Below, one piece after another: positions 20,457-31,013 of a DNA stretch of 64,000 nucleotides. This DNA is from Rossellomorea aquimaris. GTDB taxonomy: Bacteria; Bacillota; Bacilli; Bacillales; Bacillaceae_B. The position numbers were made by a program, and so were the translations under genes. The stretch is taken from NCBI RefSeq assembly GCF_035590735.1, contig NZ_CP141595.1, positions 305,001-369,000 on the forward strand. Direction: 5' to 3'. The notes under the pieces are model-generated. The model was not told the DNA's origin and did not search any database. It was given only the letters and a program-made list of their open reading frames with translations. Each line of letters begins with the position of its first letter. The stretch's first letter is position 1.

Positions 20457-21485
20457 ATGCTGAAAAGAGCTTTAATTATTGCTTTAAGCTCGTTTACACT
20501 TGTCGCATGTAGTTCAGATAAAGAGATAAAGAAAGAATCTGATAAAGAAGCTGCAACTCCGGTTGAGACAGGGGTAGAAACGGAAGAGAAAACCCAATCA
20601 CCGTTAACAGGTGATGTACAAGAGAAAGAATCCACGACGCGAGCGGTTGCTGTCATGGTGAATAATCACCCCAAGGCGCGTCCCCAATCAGGCCTTTCAA
20701 AAGCAGACATTGTGTATGAAGTCCTGGCAGAAGGGGATGTCACTCGATTCCTGGCCATATATCATAGCCAAAAGCCAAAAGAAATCGGTCCTGTACGAAG
20801 TGCCAGAGATTACTATGTTGAGCTTGCCAAAGGATATGATAGTCTATATGTTGCACATGGATATAGTCCGGAAGCACAGGAAATGCTGACCAGCGGTTTC
20901 ATTGACAATTTAAACGGCATGAAATATGATGGAACGCTGTTCAAGCGTGCAAGCTTCCGTAAGGCTCCTCATAATTCCTATATCTCCTTTGAGCATATCA
21001 AAGAGGGAGCGGAGCAGAACGGCTTTGATATGGGACGTCCGCCGGAAGCATTAAACTTTAGTGATAAAGGGCCGGTAAGCGGAGAGGCATCCCAATCGGT
21101 CATGATTTCATATAATAATAATCCGCTGTTTAACGTAGTGTATGATTTCAACGAAGAAGAGGGCAAATATGAGCGTTACTCAAATGGTGAACAGACCGTT
21201 GATCACGATTCCAAGGACCCTGTTTTAGTAGAAAATCTCTTTATAGTGGAAGCGTCTCATAAAATAGTCGACGATGCAGGCAGACGAAACATTGATTTTG
21301 AATCCGGCGGGAATGCGTACTTGATTCAAGAAGGAAAACTCCGGGAAGTTCAGTGGAAGAACGTAGATGGCAGAATTCTACCTTTTGAAGATAATAAACC
21401 TGTCAGTTTGCGAAAAGGATCTACGTGGATCAATGTCATTCCAAGTTCTGAAGGCTTGGCGGGGTCGGTATCATTTCAAGAATAG
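20457..21485 (+). CDS. yerB: DUF3048 lipoprotein YerB
   Basis: Exported lipoprotein, 342 aa. The signal peptide MLKRALIIALSSFTLVAC ends in a lipobox with the acylated Cys at residue 18, followed by a charged linker and the DUF3048 region (AVMVNNHPKARPQSGLSKAD, GPVRSARDYYVELA, APHNSYIS). Function unknown. The ATG at 20457 is preferred over the GTG at 20445, since AGGGGTG then serves as SD. The next gene follows closely. Confidence 0.87.
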   Translation: MLKRALIIALSSFTLVACSSDKEIKKESDKEAATPVETGVETEEKTQSPLTGDVQEKESTTRAVAVMVNNHPKARPQSGLSKADIVYEVLAEGDVTRFLAIYHSQKPKEIGPVRSARDYYVELAKGYDSLYVAHGYSPEAQEMLTSGFIDNLNGMKYDGTLFKRASFRKAPHNSYISFEHIKEGAEQNGFDMGRPPEALNFSDKGPVSGEASQSVMISYNNNPLFNVVYDFNEEEGKYERYSNGEQTVDHDSKDPVLVENLFIVEASHKIVDDAGRRNIDFESGGNAYLIQEGKLREVQWKNVDGRILPFEDNKPVSLRKGSTWINVIPSSEGLAGSVSFQE

Positions 21486-21506
21486 ATGGAAAAAGGAGTC
21501 TTTTTA

Positions 21507-21806
21507 ATGCAAATAAATAAACTAAGAGGCAAGGAGTTGGATCAGTTATTCAATGCTGTTCTATCTCTACAAGATCTTGAAGAGTGTTATCGTTTCTTCG
21601 ATGACCTTTGCACAATCAATGAAATTCAATCTCTTGCTCAGCGCCTTGAAGTAGCTCGTATGCTGCAGGATGGGAAAACATATCATAAGATTGAAACCGA
21701 AACAGGTGCAAGCACCGCAACCATTTCCCGTGTGAAGCGTTGCTTAAACTACGGAAATGATGCCTACGAGCTGGTATTGGACCGTGTGCATCAGGAAGAG
21801 AAATAA
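21507..21806 (+). CDS. yerC: TrpR-like helix-turn-helix protein YerC/YecD
   Basis: A 99-aa DNA-binding protein of the YerC/YecD family, related to the Trp repressor fold. The HTH is in QSLAQRLEVARMLQDGKTYH and TGASTATISRVKRCLNYG. The ATG at 21507 follows AAAGGAG at 9 nt; an earlier in-frame ATG (21486) overlaps the SD. Its target is unknown. Terminator at 21813. Confidence 0.87.
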   Translation: MQINKLRGKELDQLFNAVLSLQDLEECYRFFDDLCTINEIQSLAQRLEVARMLQDGKTYHKIETETGASTATISRVKRCLNYGNDAYELVLDRVHQEEK

Positions 21807-21812
21807 TAGGAG

Positions 21813-21846
21813 GGACCGCTGTCGTCATGATGAGCGGTCTTTATTT
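21813..21846 (+). terminator. Intrinsic terminator after yerC
   Basis: GACCGCT (21814-21820) pairs with AGCGGTC (21833-21839), followed by TTTATTT. Confidence 0.75.
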
Positions 21847-21930
21847 ATGTGTGGGGATTTCATCGGTCTCTCCCCCTCGACTCATACAAAGTTTAACAAT
21901 AGACGAGGTGATGCGGCTCCTTCCCACAAA

Positions 21931-21939
21931 TGATATAAT
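21931..21939 (+). promoter_or_regulatory. Extended -10 promoter candidate for pcrB
   Basis: TGATATAAT is an exact extended -10 (TGnTATAAT), 35 nt before the pcrB ATG. The -35 region is weak. Confidence 0.45.
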
Positions 21940-21973
21940 ACGTTAGATGGATGTATGAATGGAGGAACAAAGC

Positions 21974-22660
21974 ATGTATGATGTCGAAAAGTGGAGCCAT
22001 GTATTTAAACTAGATCCGAATAAGACAATCGATGATGGAGATTTAGAAGCTGTATGCGAATCAGGGACAGACGCCATTATTGTAGGGGGAACGGACGGTG
22101 TAACCCTTGAAAAGGTTCTTGATTTGATGGCACGAGTGAGACGATATACTGTTCCTTGTATTCTGGAGGTATCTAATTTGGAGTCGATTACTCCGGGCTT
22201 CGATTTATATTTCATTCCGATGGTGATGAACAGCTCGAACATGAATTGGGTGACAGGATTGCATCACCAGGCTGTGAAGGAATATGGGGAAATCATGAAT
22301 TGGGATGAAATCCTTGTAGAAGGATATTGTATATTGAACAAAGACTGTAAGGCGGCACAGGTTACGGAGGCCGATACAGATATTTCAAGTGAAGACGCGG
22401 CAGCATATGCCATGATGGCAGAAAGAATGTTCAACCTGCCAATCTTTTATCTGGAGTACAGTGGTACATATGGGGATGTTGAAACCGTGAAAGAGGTCAG
22501 AGATTCACTGGAAAACACAACTTTATTCTATGGTGGCGGCATTAAAACCGTCCAGCAGGCGAAGGAAATGGCTGCAGTGTCAGATGTTGTCGTTGTAGGA
22601 AATGCTGTATATGACAATTTGAAAGAAGCGTTAAAAACAGTAAAAGCAGTGAAGGGATAA
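21974..22660 (+). CDS. pcrB: Heptaprenylglyceryl phosphate synthase PcrB
   Basis: TIM-barrel prenyltransferase, 228 aa. In Bacillus it joins heptaprenyl diphosphate to sn-glycerol-1-phosphate, an archaeal-type ether lipid reaction. [44 protein letters not shown] and FYGGGIK are family motifs. The ATG at 21974 has GGAGG 10 nt upstream. It precedes pcrA as in B. subtilis. Confidence 0.93.
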   Translation: MYDVEKWSHVFKLDPNKTIDDGDLEAVCESGTDAIIVGGTDGVTLEKVLDLMARVRRYTVPCILEVSNLESITPGFDLYFIPMVMNSSNMNWVTGLHHQAVKEYGEIMNWDEILVEGYCILNKDCKAAQVTEADTDISSEDAAAYAMMAERMFNLPIFYLEYSGTYGDVETVKEVRDSLENTTLFYGGGIKTVQQAKEMAAVSDVVVVGNAVYDNLKEALKTVKAVKG

Positions 22661-22671
22661 GGATTAACTGG

Positions 22672-22684
22672 AGGTCCGTCCCTA
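22672..22684 (-). repeat. Dispersed element, copy 6 (pcrB-pcrA)
   Basis: 12/13 match on the minus strand, 8 bp upstream of the putative pcrA -10, so it occupies the -35/spacer region. Confidence 0.85.
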
Positions 22685-22691
22685 AGTAGGT

Positions 22692-22724
22692 TATAATGGA
22701 AATACAAATATAGAACGTACGTTC
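22692..22724 (+). promoter_or_regulatory. pcrA promoter -10 and LexA (SOS) box
   Basis: TATAAT (22692-22697) is followed 15 bp later by the perfect 12-bp palindrome GAACGTACGTTC (22713-22724), matching the Gram-positive LexA pattern GAAC-N4-GTTC. It would block a transcript starting near 22704. Binding is inferred. Confidence 0.7.
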
Positions 22725-22743
22725 GTTATGGTGGTGTGAGAGT

Positions 22744-24969
22744 ATGCAATTTTTGACTGATCGATTGTTGAATGGAATGAATCCTGAGCAGGCGGAAGCT
22801 GTGAAGGCGACAGAAGGGCCGTTACTGATCATGGCAGGGGCAGGCTCAGGTAAGACAAGAGTATTGACGCATCGAATTGCGTATCTGATGGTAGAAAAAG
22901 GGGTCAACCCCTATAACATATTAGCGATTACCTTTACAAATAAGGCAGCGAGAGAGATGAAGGATCGTATTCATAACATACTGGGCGGTGCTTCTGATAA
23001 CATTTGGATCTCAACCTTCCACAGCATGTGTGTGCGAATCCTGCGTCGTGATATTGATCGCATCGGGATGAACCGTAATTTTACGATCCTTGATTCTACC
23101 GATCAGCAGTCGGTGATCAAAGCGATTTTAAAAGAAAAGAATATTGATCCGAAAAAATTTGATCCCCGTTCGCTTTTGGGATCCATCAGCTCTGCAAAGA
23201 ATGAGCTGACGACTCCCGAAGAATTATCCAAACAGGTAGGGGGATATTACGATCAAGTTGTCTCTGATGTGTACACAGAATATCAGAAGCGTTTACGTAA
23301 GAATCAGGCGTTGGATTTTGATGATTTGATCATGACGACGATTCAACTGTTTCAGCGTGTCCCGGAAGTCCTGGAATTCTATCAAAGAAAGTTCCAATAC
23401 ATCCATGTGGATGAGTATCAGGATACGAACAGAGCTCAATATATGCTTGTGAAATTGCTGGCTTCCCGCTTTCAGAACTTGTGTGTAGTGGGGGATTCCG
23501 ATCAATCGATTTATCGCTGGCGCGGTGCGGACATTGCCAATATCCTATCCTTTGAAAAGGATTATCCAAGAGCAACCGTTATTTTCCTTGAACAAAACTA
23601 TCGTTCAACGAAGAGGATCCTGCAGGCGGCGAATGAAGTGATTCAAAAGAACTCGAATCGTAAACCGAAGAATCTTTGGACGGAAAATCATGACGGAGAA
23701 AAGATTTCGTATTTCAGAGCGGATACCGAGCAGACCGAAGCTCAATTTGTGACAGGTAAAATCAAAGAAATGACGGAAAGCGGCAAGAGGAAGTATTCCG
23801 ATTTCGCCATTCTTTATCGAACAAATGCCCAGTCCCGTGTGATGGAGGAAGTTCTTTTAAAATCAAATATTGAATACTCCATCGTCGGCGGAATCAAGTT
23901 CTATGACCGTAAAGAGATCAAGGACATTCTGGCTTACCTGAGGCTCATCTCGAACCCGGATGATGACATCAGCCTTATGCGTGTCATTAACGTTCCAAAG
24001 CGGGGCGTAGGAGCAACCTCTGTAGATAAAATTGCCCGTTATGCACAGGATCACGATATTTCCATGTTCAGTGCCTTGGAAGAAGCGGATTTTATCGGCC
24101 TAAGTCCGAAAATCACGAAAGCCGTCATTGAATTCAAGGAAATGGTGAAAGGTTATACAGGCATGCAGGAATATCTGTCTGTAACGGAACTTGTAGAAGA
24201 AATACTGGAGAAATCCGGTTACATCGATATGTTAAAAGCAGAAAAGTCGATTGAGTCTCAAAGCCGCTTGGAGAACTTGGACGAGTTCTTGTCTGTAACG
24301 AAAAGCTTCGAACAGTCCAACGATGACAAGAGTCTGGTCGCATTTTTAACGGATCTGGCATTAGTGGCGGATATCGATAAGCTTGATGAAGATGATCAGC
24401 CAAAAGACTCGGTCATTCTGATGACCCTTCATGCTGCAAAAGGTCTTGAGTTCCCTATCGTATTTCTGATGGGGATGGAGGAAGGGGTTTTCCCACACAG
24501 TCGTTCCCTTATGGAAGAAGACGAGATGGAAGAAGAACGCCGTCTGGCTTATGTAGGGATCACCCGTGCAGAAGAACAGCTTTATTTAACAAATGCTCAA
24601 ATGCGAACACTCTTCGGGCAGACGAAGATGAACCCTGTCTCCCGGTTCATTCAGGAGATTCCAGCTGAACTGTTGGATGACGTGATGGCAGAGAAGAAGA
24701 GTGCCTTCACACCTTTCGGGAAATCAGCGGCGAAAGCACCTACGCGGCCTGCCCCTCGTAAGCCCGTTTCACGTCCGGTCCAAACGACAACCGGTGGTGA
24801 GTCTGTTGCATGGCAAGTAGGGGACAAAGCCCAGCATAAGAAATGGGGTACAGGGACGGTCGTTAGTGTGAAAGGATCCGGAGACAGCGTTGAGCTCGAT
24901 ATTGCGTTCCCGAGTCCAATGGGAATCAAGCGTCTTCTTGCCAAATTCGCACCTATAGAAAAAGCGTAA
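22744..24969 (+). CDS. pcrA: ATP-dependent DNA helicase PcrA (UvrD/Rep family)
   Basis: Superfamily 1A 3'-5' helicase, 741 aa, used in repair, plasmid replication and clearing of RecA or RNA polymerase. Walker A AGAGSGKT (31-38), the [11 protein letters not shown] motif, Walker B DEYQDT (223-228), [14 protein letters not shown], and [11 protein letters not shown] with [11 protein letters not shown] near the C-terminus. A C-terminal Tudor-like segment ([16 protein letters not shown]) is typical of PcrA. ATG at 22744, behind its own SOS-type operator; ligA follows. Confidence 0.96.
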   Translation: MQFLTDRLLNGMNPEQAEAVKATEGPLLIMAGAGSGKTRVLTHRIAYLMVEKGVNPYNILAITFTNKAAREMKDRIHNILGGASDNIWISTFHSMCVRILRRDIDRIGMNRNFTILDSTDQQSVIKAILKEKNIDPKKFDPRSLLGSISSAKNELTTPEELSKQVGGYYDQVVSDVYTEYQKRLRKNQALDFDDLIMTTIQLFQRVPEVLEFYQRKFQYIHVDEYQDTNRAQYMLVKLLASRFQNLCVVGDSDQSIYRWRGADIANILSFEKDYPRATVIFLEQNYRSTKRILQAANEVIQKNSNRKPKNLWTENHDGEKISYFRADTEQTEAQFVTGKIKEMTESGKRKYSDFAILYRTNAQSRVMEEVLLKSNIEYSIVGGIKFYDRKEIKDILAYLRLISNPDDDISLMRVINVPKRGVGATSVDKIARYAQDHDISMFSALEEADFIGLSPKITKAVIEFKEMVKGYTGMQEYLSVTELVEEILEKSGYIDMLKAEKSIESQSRLENLDEFLSVTKSFEQSNDDKSLVAFLTDLALVADIDKLDEDDQPKDSVILMTLHAAKGLEFPIVFLMGMEEGVFPHSRSLMEEDEMEEERRLAYVGITRAEEQLYLTNAQMRTLFGQTKMNPVSRFIQEIPAELLDDVMAEKKSAFTPFGKSAAKAPTRPAPRKPVSRPVQTTTGGESVAWQVGDKAQHKKWGTGTVVSVKGSGDSVELDIAFPSPMGIKRLLAKFAPIEKA

Positions 24970-24978
24970 CAATCTAGA

Positions 24979-25003
24979 GTCGGGAGGGAAGTTCACTCCC
25001 GGC
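24979..25003 (+). other. Hairpin between pcrA and ligA
   Basis: GTCGGGAG and CTCCCGGC form an 8-bp stem with no T-run. Possible mRNA processing or stability element within the operon. Confidence 0.4.
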
Positions 25004-25031
25004 TTAAACTCAATCATTCTGAACACTTTAG

Positions 25032-27056
<2,025 letters not shown>

Positions 27057-27071
27057 GAGGTGTAACGAGTA

Positions 27072-28223
27072 ATGAAAAAAGGTATTTCGGTCGCTCTCTC
27101 CGCACTATTGTTACTAGGGGGCTGTGCTCCGACATTTGAAAAACAGGATCAGGTCGTTCAGGAAAATCAAGATAGCGAAGCAAAAAAAGCGATCATTCCA
27201 AGCTTCCAGATATCCAAGGAATACTACAAGACGATGCTTCCGTATGAAACGAGTAAAACCCGTGGAGTCGTCGTCAATGATTTAGGATCAAGATATGATA
27301 TCAATGAAATCGAAACAGGCTTGCTAAGGGTAGCCCAAAATCGCTTCTCAACGGATGAATACTTCTTCAAAGAGGGCCAATTCCTCACGAAGAAAACAGT
27401 TGATAGCTGGCTTCAACGAAAATATACAAGCGAACAGCTGGAAGAAAAAGGACTTCAAGAATCTGAGAATGTGGGGCTTAACCCTGTCCAGACAAAGGGT
27501 GAGAACGCACCGATCTACTTAGCCCATGTGATAGAACATAATTACTTAATGAAAAAAGAAGACAACAAGGTCCATCTGGGTGGAGTAGCAATCGCGCTGT
27601 CGTTGAATTCTGTTCTGTATGAAACCAATCTCTCATCTGGCACAAGAACTGTCAAAAACATTAGCAATGAAGTCTTAAAGGAACAAGGAGCGAGAATTGC
27701 CGACGAAGTCCTCAAACGTCTTCGTCAGAAAAAAGAACTTCAAAACGTTCCGATCATGATCTCGCTTTATAAACAGGCTCCAAAAGAACAGGTCGTCCCT
27801 GGCCATTTCTTCGCCTACACAACCGTTGAAGCGAACGAAAGCAGCATCCAAAACTGGGAGGGGATCAATGAAGATTTCTACTTATTCCCTTCTCCGGAAG
27901 CACAGGAGAGTCATCCAAACGATTACAAAGTATTTAACGAGCTGAAAACGGATATCGAAAAATACTTTCCTGTTTACACGGGTCTGACGGGACAAGCACT
28001 TTACCAAAACCAAAAGCTGTCCAATATGAAATTCGAGGTAGCCCTGTCCTTCCAAGGAAAAGCTGAAACCATCGGATTTGCACAGCATCTTTCCGGCATG
28101 ATCAGCAAGCAGACGCCAGACACCTGGGATGTGGAACTCCTCGTGTCATCGTCCTATGGACCGGAAGCTCTGATCGTGAAGAAGCCCGGCAGTAAAGAAA
28201 CGTATTTGCACATTTATGAATAG
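27072..28223 (+). CDS. camS: CamS-family lipoprotein (YerH)
   Basis: Lipoprotein, 383 aa. Signal peptide MKKGISVALSALLLLGGC with the lipobox Cys at 18. The CamS domain fills the rest (for example KTRGVVVNDLGSRYDINEIE and YGPEALIVKKPGSKETYLHIYE). The family is named for enterococcal and staphylococcal proteins whose signal peptides yield sex-pheromone-like peptides; the mature protein's function is unclear. It ends the pcrB-pcrA-ligA-camS unit and is followed by a terminator. Confidence 0.9.
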   Translation: MKKGISVALSALLLLGGCAPTFEKQDQVVQENQDSEAKKAIIPSFQISKEYYKTMLPYETSKTRGVVVNDLGSRYDINEIETGLLRVAQNRFSTDEYFFKEGQFLTKKTVDSWLQRKYTSEQLEEKGLQESENVGLNPVQTKGENAPIYLAHVIEHNYLMKKEDNKVHLGGVAIALSLNSVLYETNLSSGTRTVKNISNEVLKEQGARIADEVLKRLRQKKELQNVPIMISLYKQAPKEQVVPGHFFAYTTVEANESSIQNWEGINEDFYLFPSPEAQESHPNDYKVFNELKTDIEKYFPVYTGLTGQALYQNQKLSNMKFEVALSFQGKAETIGFAQHLSGMISKQTPDTWDVELLVSSSYGPEALIVKKPGSKETYLHIYE

Positions 28224-28229
28224 AAGAGG

Positions 28230-28263
28230 AAAAGGACTAATCTCATAGGTTAGTCCTTTTTTG
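28230..28263 (+). terminator. Intrinsic terminator after camS
   Basis: AAAGGACTAA (28231-28240) pairs with TTAGTCCTTT (28250-28259) before a T-run. Confidence 0.88.
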
Positions 28264-28290
28264 TTGAGGGATGGGACAGTAGGGGTGTCC

Positions 28291-28434
28291 TGGAAAATAG
28301 TCGAATTCTGTAGAACGGTCGATATCTGGAAAGTTCGGTCGATAAAATGAAAATCAGGTTGATAAAATGTTTTAAAGGTTGATAAAAATGAATAACTATT
28401 GATAAATCGCAACAAAGGTTGATAAACCTGTCCC
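28291..28434. repeat. Phased repeat array 2 (GGTTGATAAA units, exactly 20 bp)
   Basis: Six consecutive 20-bp units fill 28311-28430; GATA begins at 28321, 28341, 28361, 28381, 28401 and 28421, preceded by GGTC or GGTT in five of six. A degenerate seventh unit (GTCGAAT) lies at 28300. The array is flanked by GGGACAG (28273-28279) and its reverse complement CTGTCCC (28428-28434). No gene. Shares period but not motif with array 1. Confidence 0.88.
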
Positions 28435-28541
28435 TCCCATCGTCAGTTAATTCACGATATTTCCAAAAAACGAAACCAAACGTCACGGATATCCGTAATC
28501 CATATGTAGCTTAAAAATAAATACAAGAAAAGGGGTAAAGT

Positions 28542-28658
28542 ATGATGGAAATCATCGCACTTGTTATAGCCGGAGGGGCTTTCGCAATCGTCATGATCCT
28601 TCTTGAACAAAACAAGAAATTAGAAAAGAGAGTGAAGGAATTAGAGAACAAAATGTAA
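28542..28658 (+). CDS. Small membrane protein with coiled-coil tail, 38 aa
   Basis: Starts MMEIIALVIAGGAFAIVMIL (one membrane helix, about residues 3-21) and ends in a heptad-like charged tail (EQNKKLEKRVKELENKM). AGGGG at 7 nt before the ATG, and a clear terminator 6 nt after the stop, make a compact transcription unit. Family not recognised. It occupies the position of yerI between camS and opuE in B. subtilis, but I see no relation. Confidence 0.75.
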   Translation: MMEIIALVIAGGAFAIVMILLEQNKKLEKRVKELENKM

Positions 28659-28663
28659 ATGGT

Positions 28664-28693
28664 AAAAAGCTTGGGGAATCTCAGCTTTTTTGT
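28664..28693 (+). terminator. Intrinsic terminator after the 38-aa gene
   Basis: AAAAAGCT pairs with AGCTTTTT around an 11-nt loop; the T-run is part of the 3' arm. Confidence 0.75.
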
Positions 28694-28912
28694 ATGGTTT
28701 TACAGCGAAATAAGATAATCAGCATCAACGACAATTAACCAGTTTCAAGAAGCCATCCAGGAAATTTTCTATTCCCACCGTTCTCTTCATGTATATGAAT
28801 GTATCATTTGTTGTAAAATAATAATGCTAACGTTAGTGAAAACCAGTAAATGAAACAAATATGTGAACAAAAAGTAACTTAATTTTATAAATTTTTATGA
28901 ATAGATATAGCT

Positions 28913-28926
28913 AAAAAAGCGCTTTC
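28913..28926 (-). promoter_or_regulatory. Candidate CcpA (cre) site upstream of putP
   Basis: Read on the minus strand TGAAAGCGCTTTTT, 12 of 14 to the cre consensus TGWAANCGNTNWCA with a perfect core. It would put the transporter under carbon catabolite control; inference only. Confidence 0.45.
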
Positions 28927-29093
28927 ATAAAAGTATATGCAATTTATGTGAATAATTATTCACATAGGTAAATGTATTCAGAAAATTGCGTCTGTTAATG
29001 TTGTGAATGTATGTTAGTATTAATAACGTTGTGAACTTGTTACGGAACGACGCTTCGCAGAATAAACTTTTTCAAACATTATTGAGTGAATAA

Positions 29094-29119
29094 GTTTACA
29101 ACCCGTATGCATGGGGTAA
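29094..29119 (+). promoter_or_regulatory. Candidate SigB promoter of putP/opuE
   Basis: GTTTAC (29094-29099), 14-bp spacer, GGGTAA (29114-29119), close to the SigB consensus GTTTAA/GGGTAT. B. subtilis opuE is known to have SigA and SigB osmotic-stress promoters, which makes the assignment reasonable. Confidence 0.5.
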
Positions 29120-29230
29120 AGAACTGTTGGATTTACAATTTGAGATGTCTTTTAGCATGGTTCGAAAGTTAGATTAAGCACCTAACGAAAAGCAATACAA
29201 ATTTATTGAAAGGAGAATGCTAACTACACA

Positions 29231-30739
29231 ATGGATATAGCTACTTTAGTCACCTTTATCGTATATTTAGTTGGAATGCTCGCAATCGGTATTATTTCTT
29301 ACAAATTAACAAGCAATTTATCGGATTACGTTCTTGGAGGACGTAGTTTAGGACCGGGGGTAGCAGCATTAAGTGCTGGTGCTTCAGATATGAGTTCATG
29401 GTTACTACTGGGACTGCCTGGCCTTGCTTATGCAATTGGTTTAGGTTCGATCTGGTTAAGTATTGGGTTAGTAATTGGTGCTTATTTAAACTGGAGATTC
29501 GTAGCTTCAAGACTACGCGCTTATACGGAGGTTGCAAACGATTCTATTACGGTTCCGGATTTCTTTGAAAATCGTTTTAGAGATGGTTCACGTCTCCTTC
29601 GTGTCATTTCAGCAGTTATTATCTTGGTATTCTTTACCTTCTACACATCTTCAGGTCTTGTAGGCGGAGCGTTATTATTCCAGGAAACGTTCGGAATGTC
29701 TTACAATCAATCACTTTGGATTGGTGCCACTGTAATCATTTCTTACACATTCCTTGGAGGATTCTTAGCAGTAAGTTGGACTGACTTCGTACAAGGTATT
29801 CTAATGTTCCTTGCGCTAATCATCACACCAATCGTTGCTATTACAGAGCTGGGTGGATGGAATGCTACAGTTGATGCTGTTCGTTCTGTTGACGCGGCAA
29901 ATCTTGATACAATGAACACGATGACGGTTATGGGAGTCATTTCACTCCTTGCGTGGGGACTTGGTTACTTCGGTCAGCCGCATATCATCACCCGCTTTAT
30001 GGCACTTAAATCCACCAAAGATGTACCAAAGGCACGCTGGATTGGTATGAGTTGGATGACATTATCAATGATTGGTGCAGTACTGGTTGGTTTCTCCGGT
30101 ATCGCATATTTCGCTGATATGCCGTTGATCACAGGTGATGTCGATAATTCTGAGAAAGTATTTATCTTCTTTACAGATGTCTTATTTAACCCATGGGTAT
30201 CCGGTATTCTGTTAGCGGCGATTCTATCTGCTATCATGAGTACAATCGATTCCCAATTACTCGTTTCATCCAGTGCATTAGCGGAGGATTTCTATAAAGC
30301 GATCATCCGTAAGAATGCTTCTGACAACGAACTTGTATGGGTAGGTCGTATCGGAGTGCTTCTAATCGCATTCATCGCGATCATGCTTGCAATTCAAGGT
30401 AACCCTGCCAATGGCGGAGGTACGAAGATTCTAGATCTGGTAAGTTACGCTTGGGGTGGATTTGGTGCCGCGTTCGGACCAATCGTCCTGTTGTCACTTT
30501 ACTGGAAAGGTATGACACGAAACGGTGCATTAGCTGGTATGATCACTGGTGCTGTAACAGTCGTCGTTTGGAAACAGCTGACTGCAGCTGGAGTTATTCC
30601 ATTCGAACTGTATGAAATTGTTCCAGGATTCTTCCTTGCTATGCTGGCAATCGTGATCTTCAGTAAGGTTGGACCACAACCAAGTGCTGAGATCCAAGCT
30701 GAATTCGACGAAGCTGTTGCCAAAGACATCGTTAAATAA
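29231..30739 (+). CDS. putP: Sodium/proline symporter (PutP/OpuE)
   Basis: Solute:sodium symporter family, 502 aa, about 13 membrane segments. The N-terminal SDYVLGGRSLGPGVAALSAGASDMSSWLLLGLPG region holds sodium and proline contact residues; GGFLAVSWTDFVQG and AAILSAIMSTIDSQLLVSSSA are family signatures. In Bacillus, OpuE imports proline as osmoprotectant and PutP as nutrient; position next to camS and the SigB-like promoter favour the OpuE role. The SD AAAGGAG is about 15 nt before the ATG, unusually far, and a 7-codon frame (29217-29240) lies between and across the start. Confidence 0.92.
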   Translation: MDIATLVTFIVYLVGMLAIGIISYKLTSNLSDYVLGGRSLGPGVAALSAGASDMSSWLLLGLPGLAYAIGLGSIWLSIGLVIGAYLNWRFVASRLRAYTEVANDSITVPDFFENRFRDGSRLLRVISAVIILVFFTFYTSSGLVGGALLFQETFGMSYNQSLWIGATVIISYTFLGGFLAVSWTDFVQGILMFLALIITPIVAITELGGWNATVDAVRSVDAANLDTMNTMTVMGVISLLAWGLGYFGQPHIITRFMALKSTKDVPKARWIGMSWMTLSMIGAVLVGFSGIAYFADMPLITGDVDNSEKVFIFFTDVLFNPWVSGILLAAILSAIMSTIDSQLLVSSSALAEDFYKAIIRKNASDNELVWVGRIGVLLIAFIAIMLAIQGNPANGGGTKILDLVSYAWGGFGAAFGPIVLLSLYWKGMTRNGALAGMITGAVTVVVWKQLTAAGVIPFELYEIVPGFFLAMLAIVIFSKVGPQPSAEIQAEFDEAVAKDIVK

Positions 30740-30755
30740 ATAAAGTATCGATAAG

Positions 30756-30807
30756 AGAGGTCCGTCCCTCGTCACTTAAAGGTGGCTGAGGGACGGACCT
30801 CTTTTTT
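30756..30807 (+). terminator. putP terminator built from two inverted dispersed elements
   Basis: AGAGGTCCGTCCCTC (30756-30770) pairs perfectly with GAGGGACGGACCTCT (30788-30802), then six T. Both arms are exact copies of the 13-mer (copy 7 at 30758-30770 minus, copy 8 at 30788-30800 plus). Confidence 0.92.
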
Positions 30808-30930
30808 GTTGTGCTTAATATTTCTTTTTTTTCGTTAGAGTGAAAATTGTAATACACAGGTCCTCCTTGATAGTGTTGCGAAATTTGTCGAAAGAAAATT
30901 ACCAGAAAGTTGTTCCAATATAAAATACTC

Positions 30931-30972
30931 TGTTATATAATACAAACATGATAAAAAATCTGTATTATAACA
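30931..30972 (+). promoter_or_regulatory. aceB promoter region with operator-like inverted repeat
   Basis: TGTTATATAATACA (30931-30944), which contains the TATAAT -10 (30936-30941), is mirrored by TGTATTATAACA (30961-30972) apart from a TA insertion. The right half is itself nearly palindromic (TGT-N6-ACA). Two dimer sites around the transcription start would suit a repressor of the glyoxylate shunt; the -35 is weak. Regulator unknown. Confidence 0.5.
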
Positions 30973-31013
30973 ATAAGAATTTGTTTAATACTGCTAAGGA
31001 GTGATGGTGTTCA

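Larger units (their letters stand above)
28694..29208. other. Long regulatory region upstream of putP
   Basis: No gene seen. It contains the palindrome CTAACGTTAG (28827-28836), a cre-like site and a SigB-like promoter (separate entries). The sequence is AT-rich. Confidence 0.5.

Noticed and set aside
28291..28434. CRISPR array
   Set aside because: The repeated word is only about 10 nt, spacers are 10 nt and AT-rich, and no cas genes are near. The 20-bp period is incompatible with known CRISPR repeat-spacer units.
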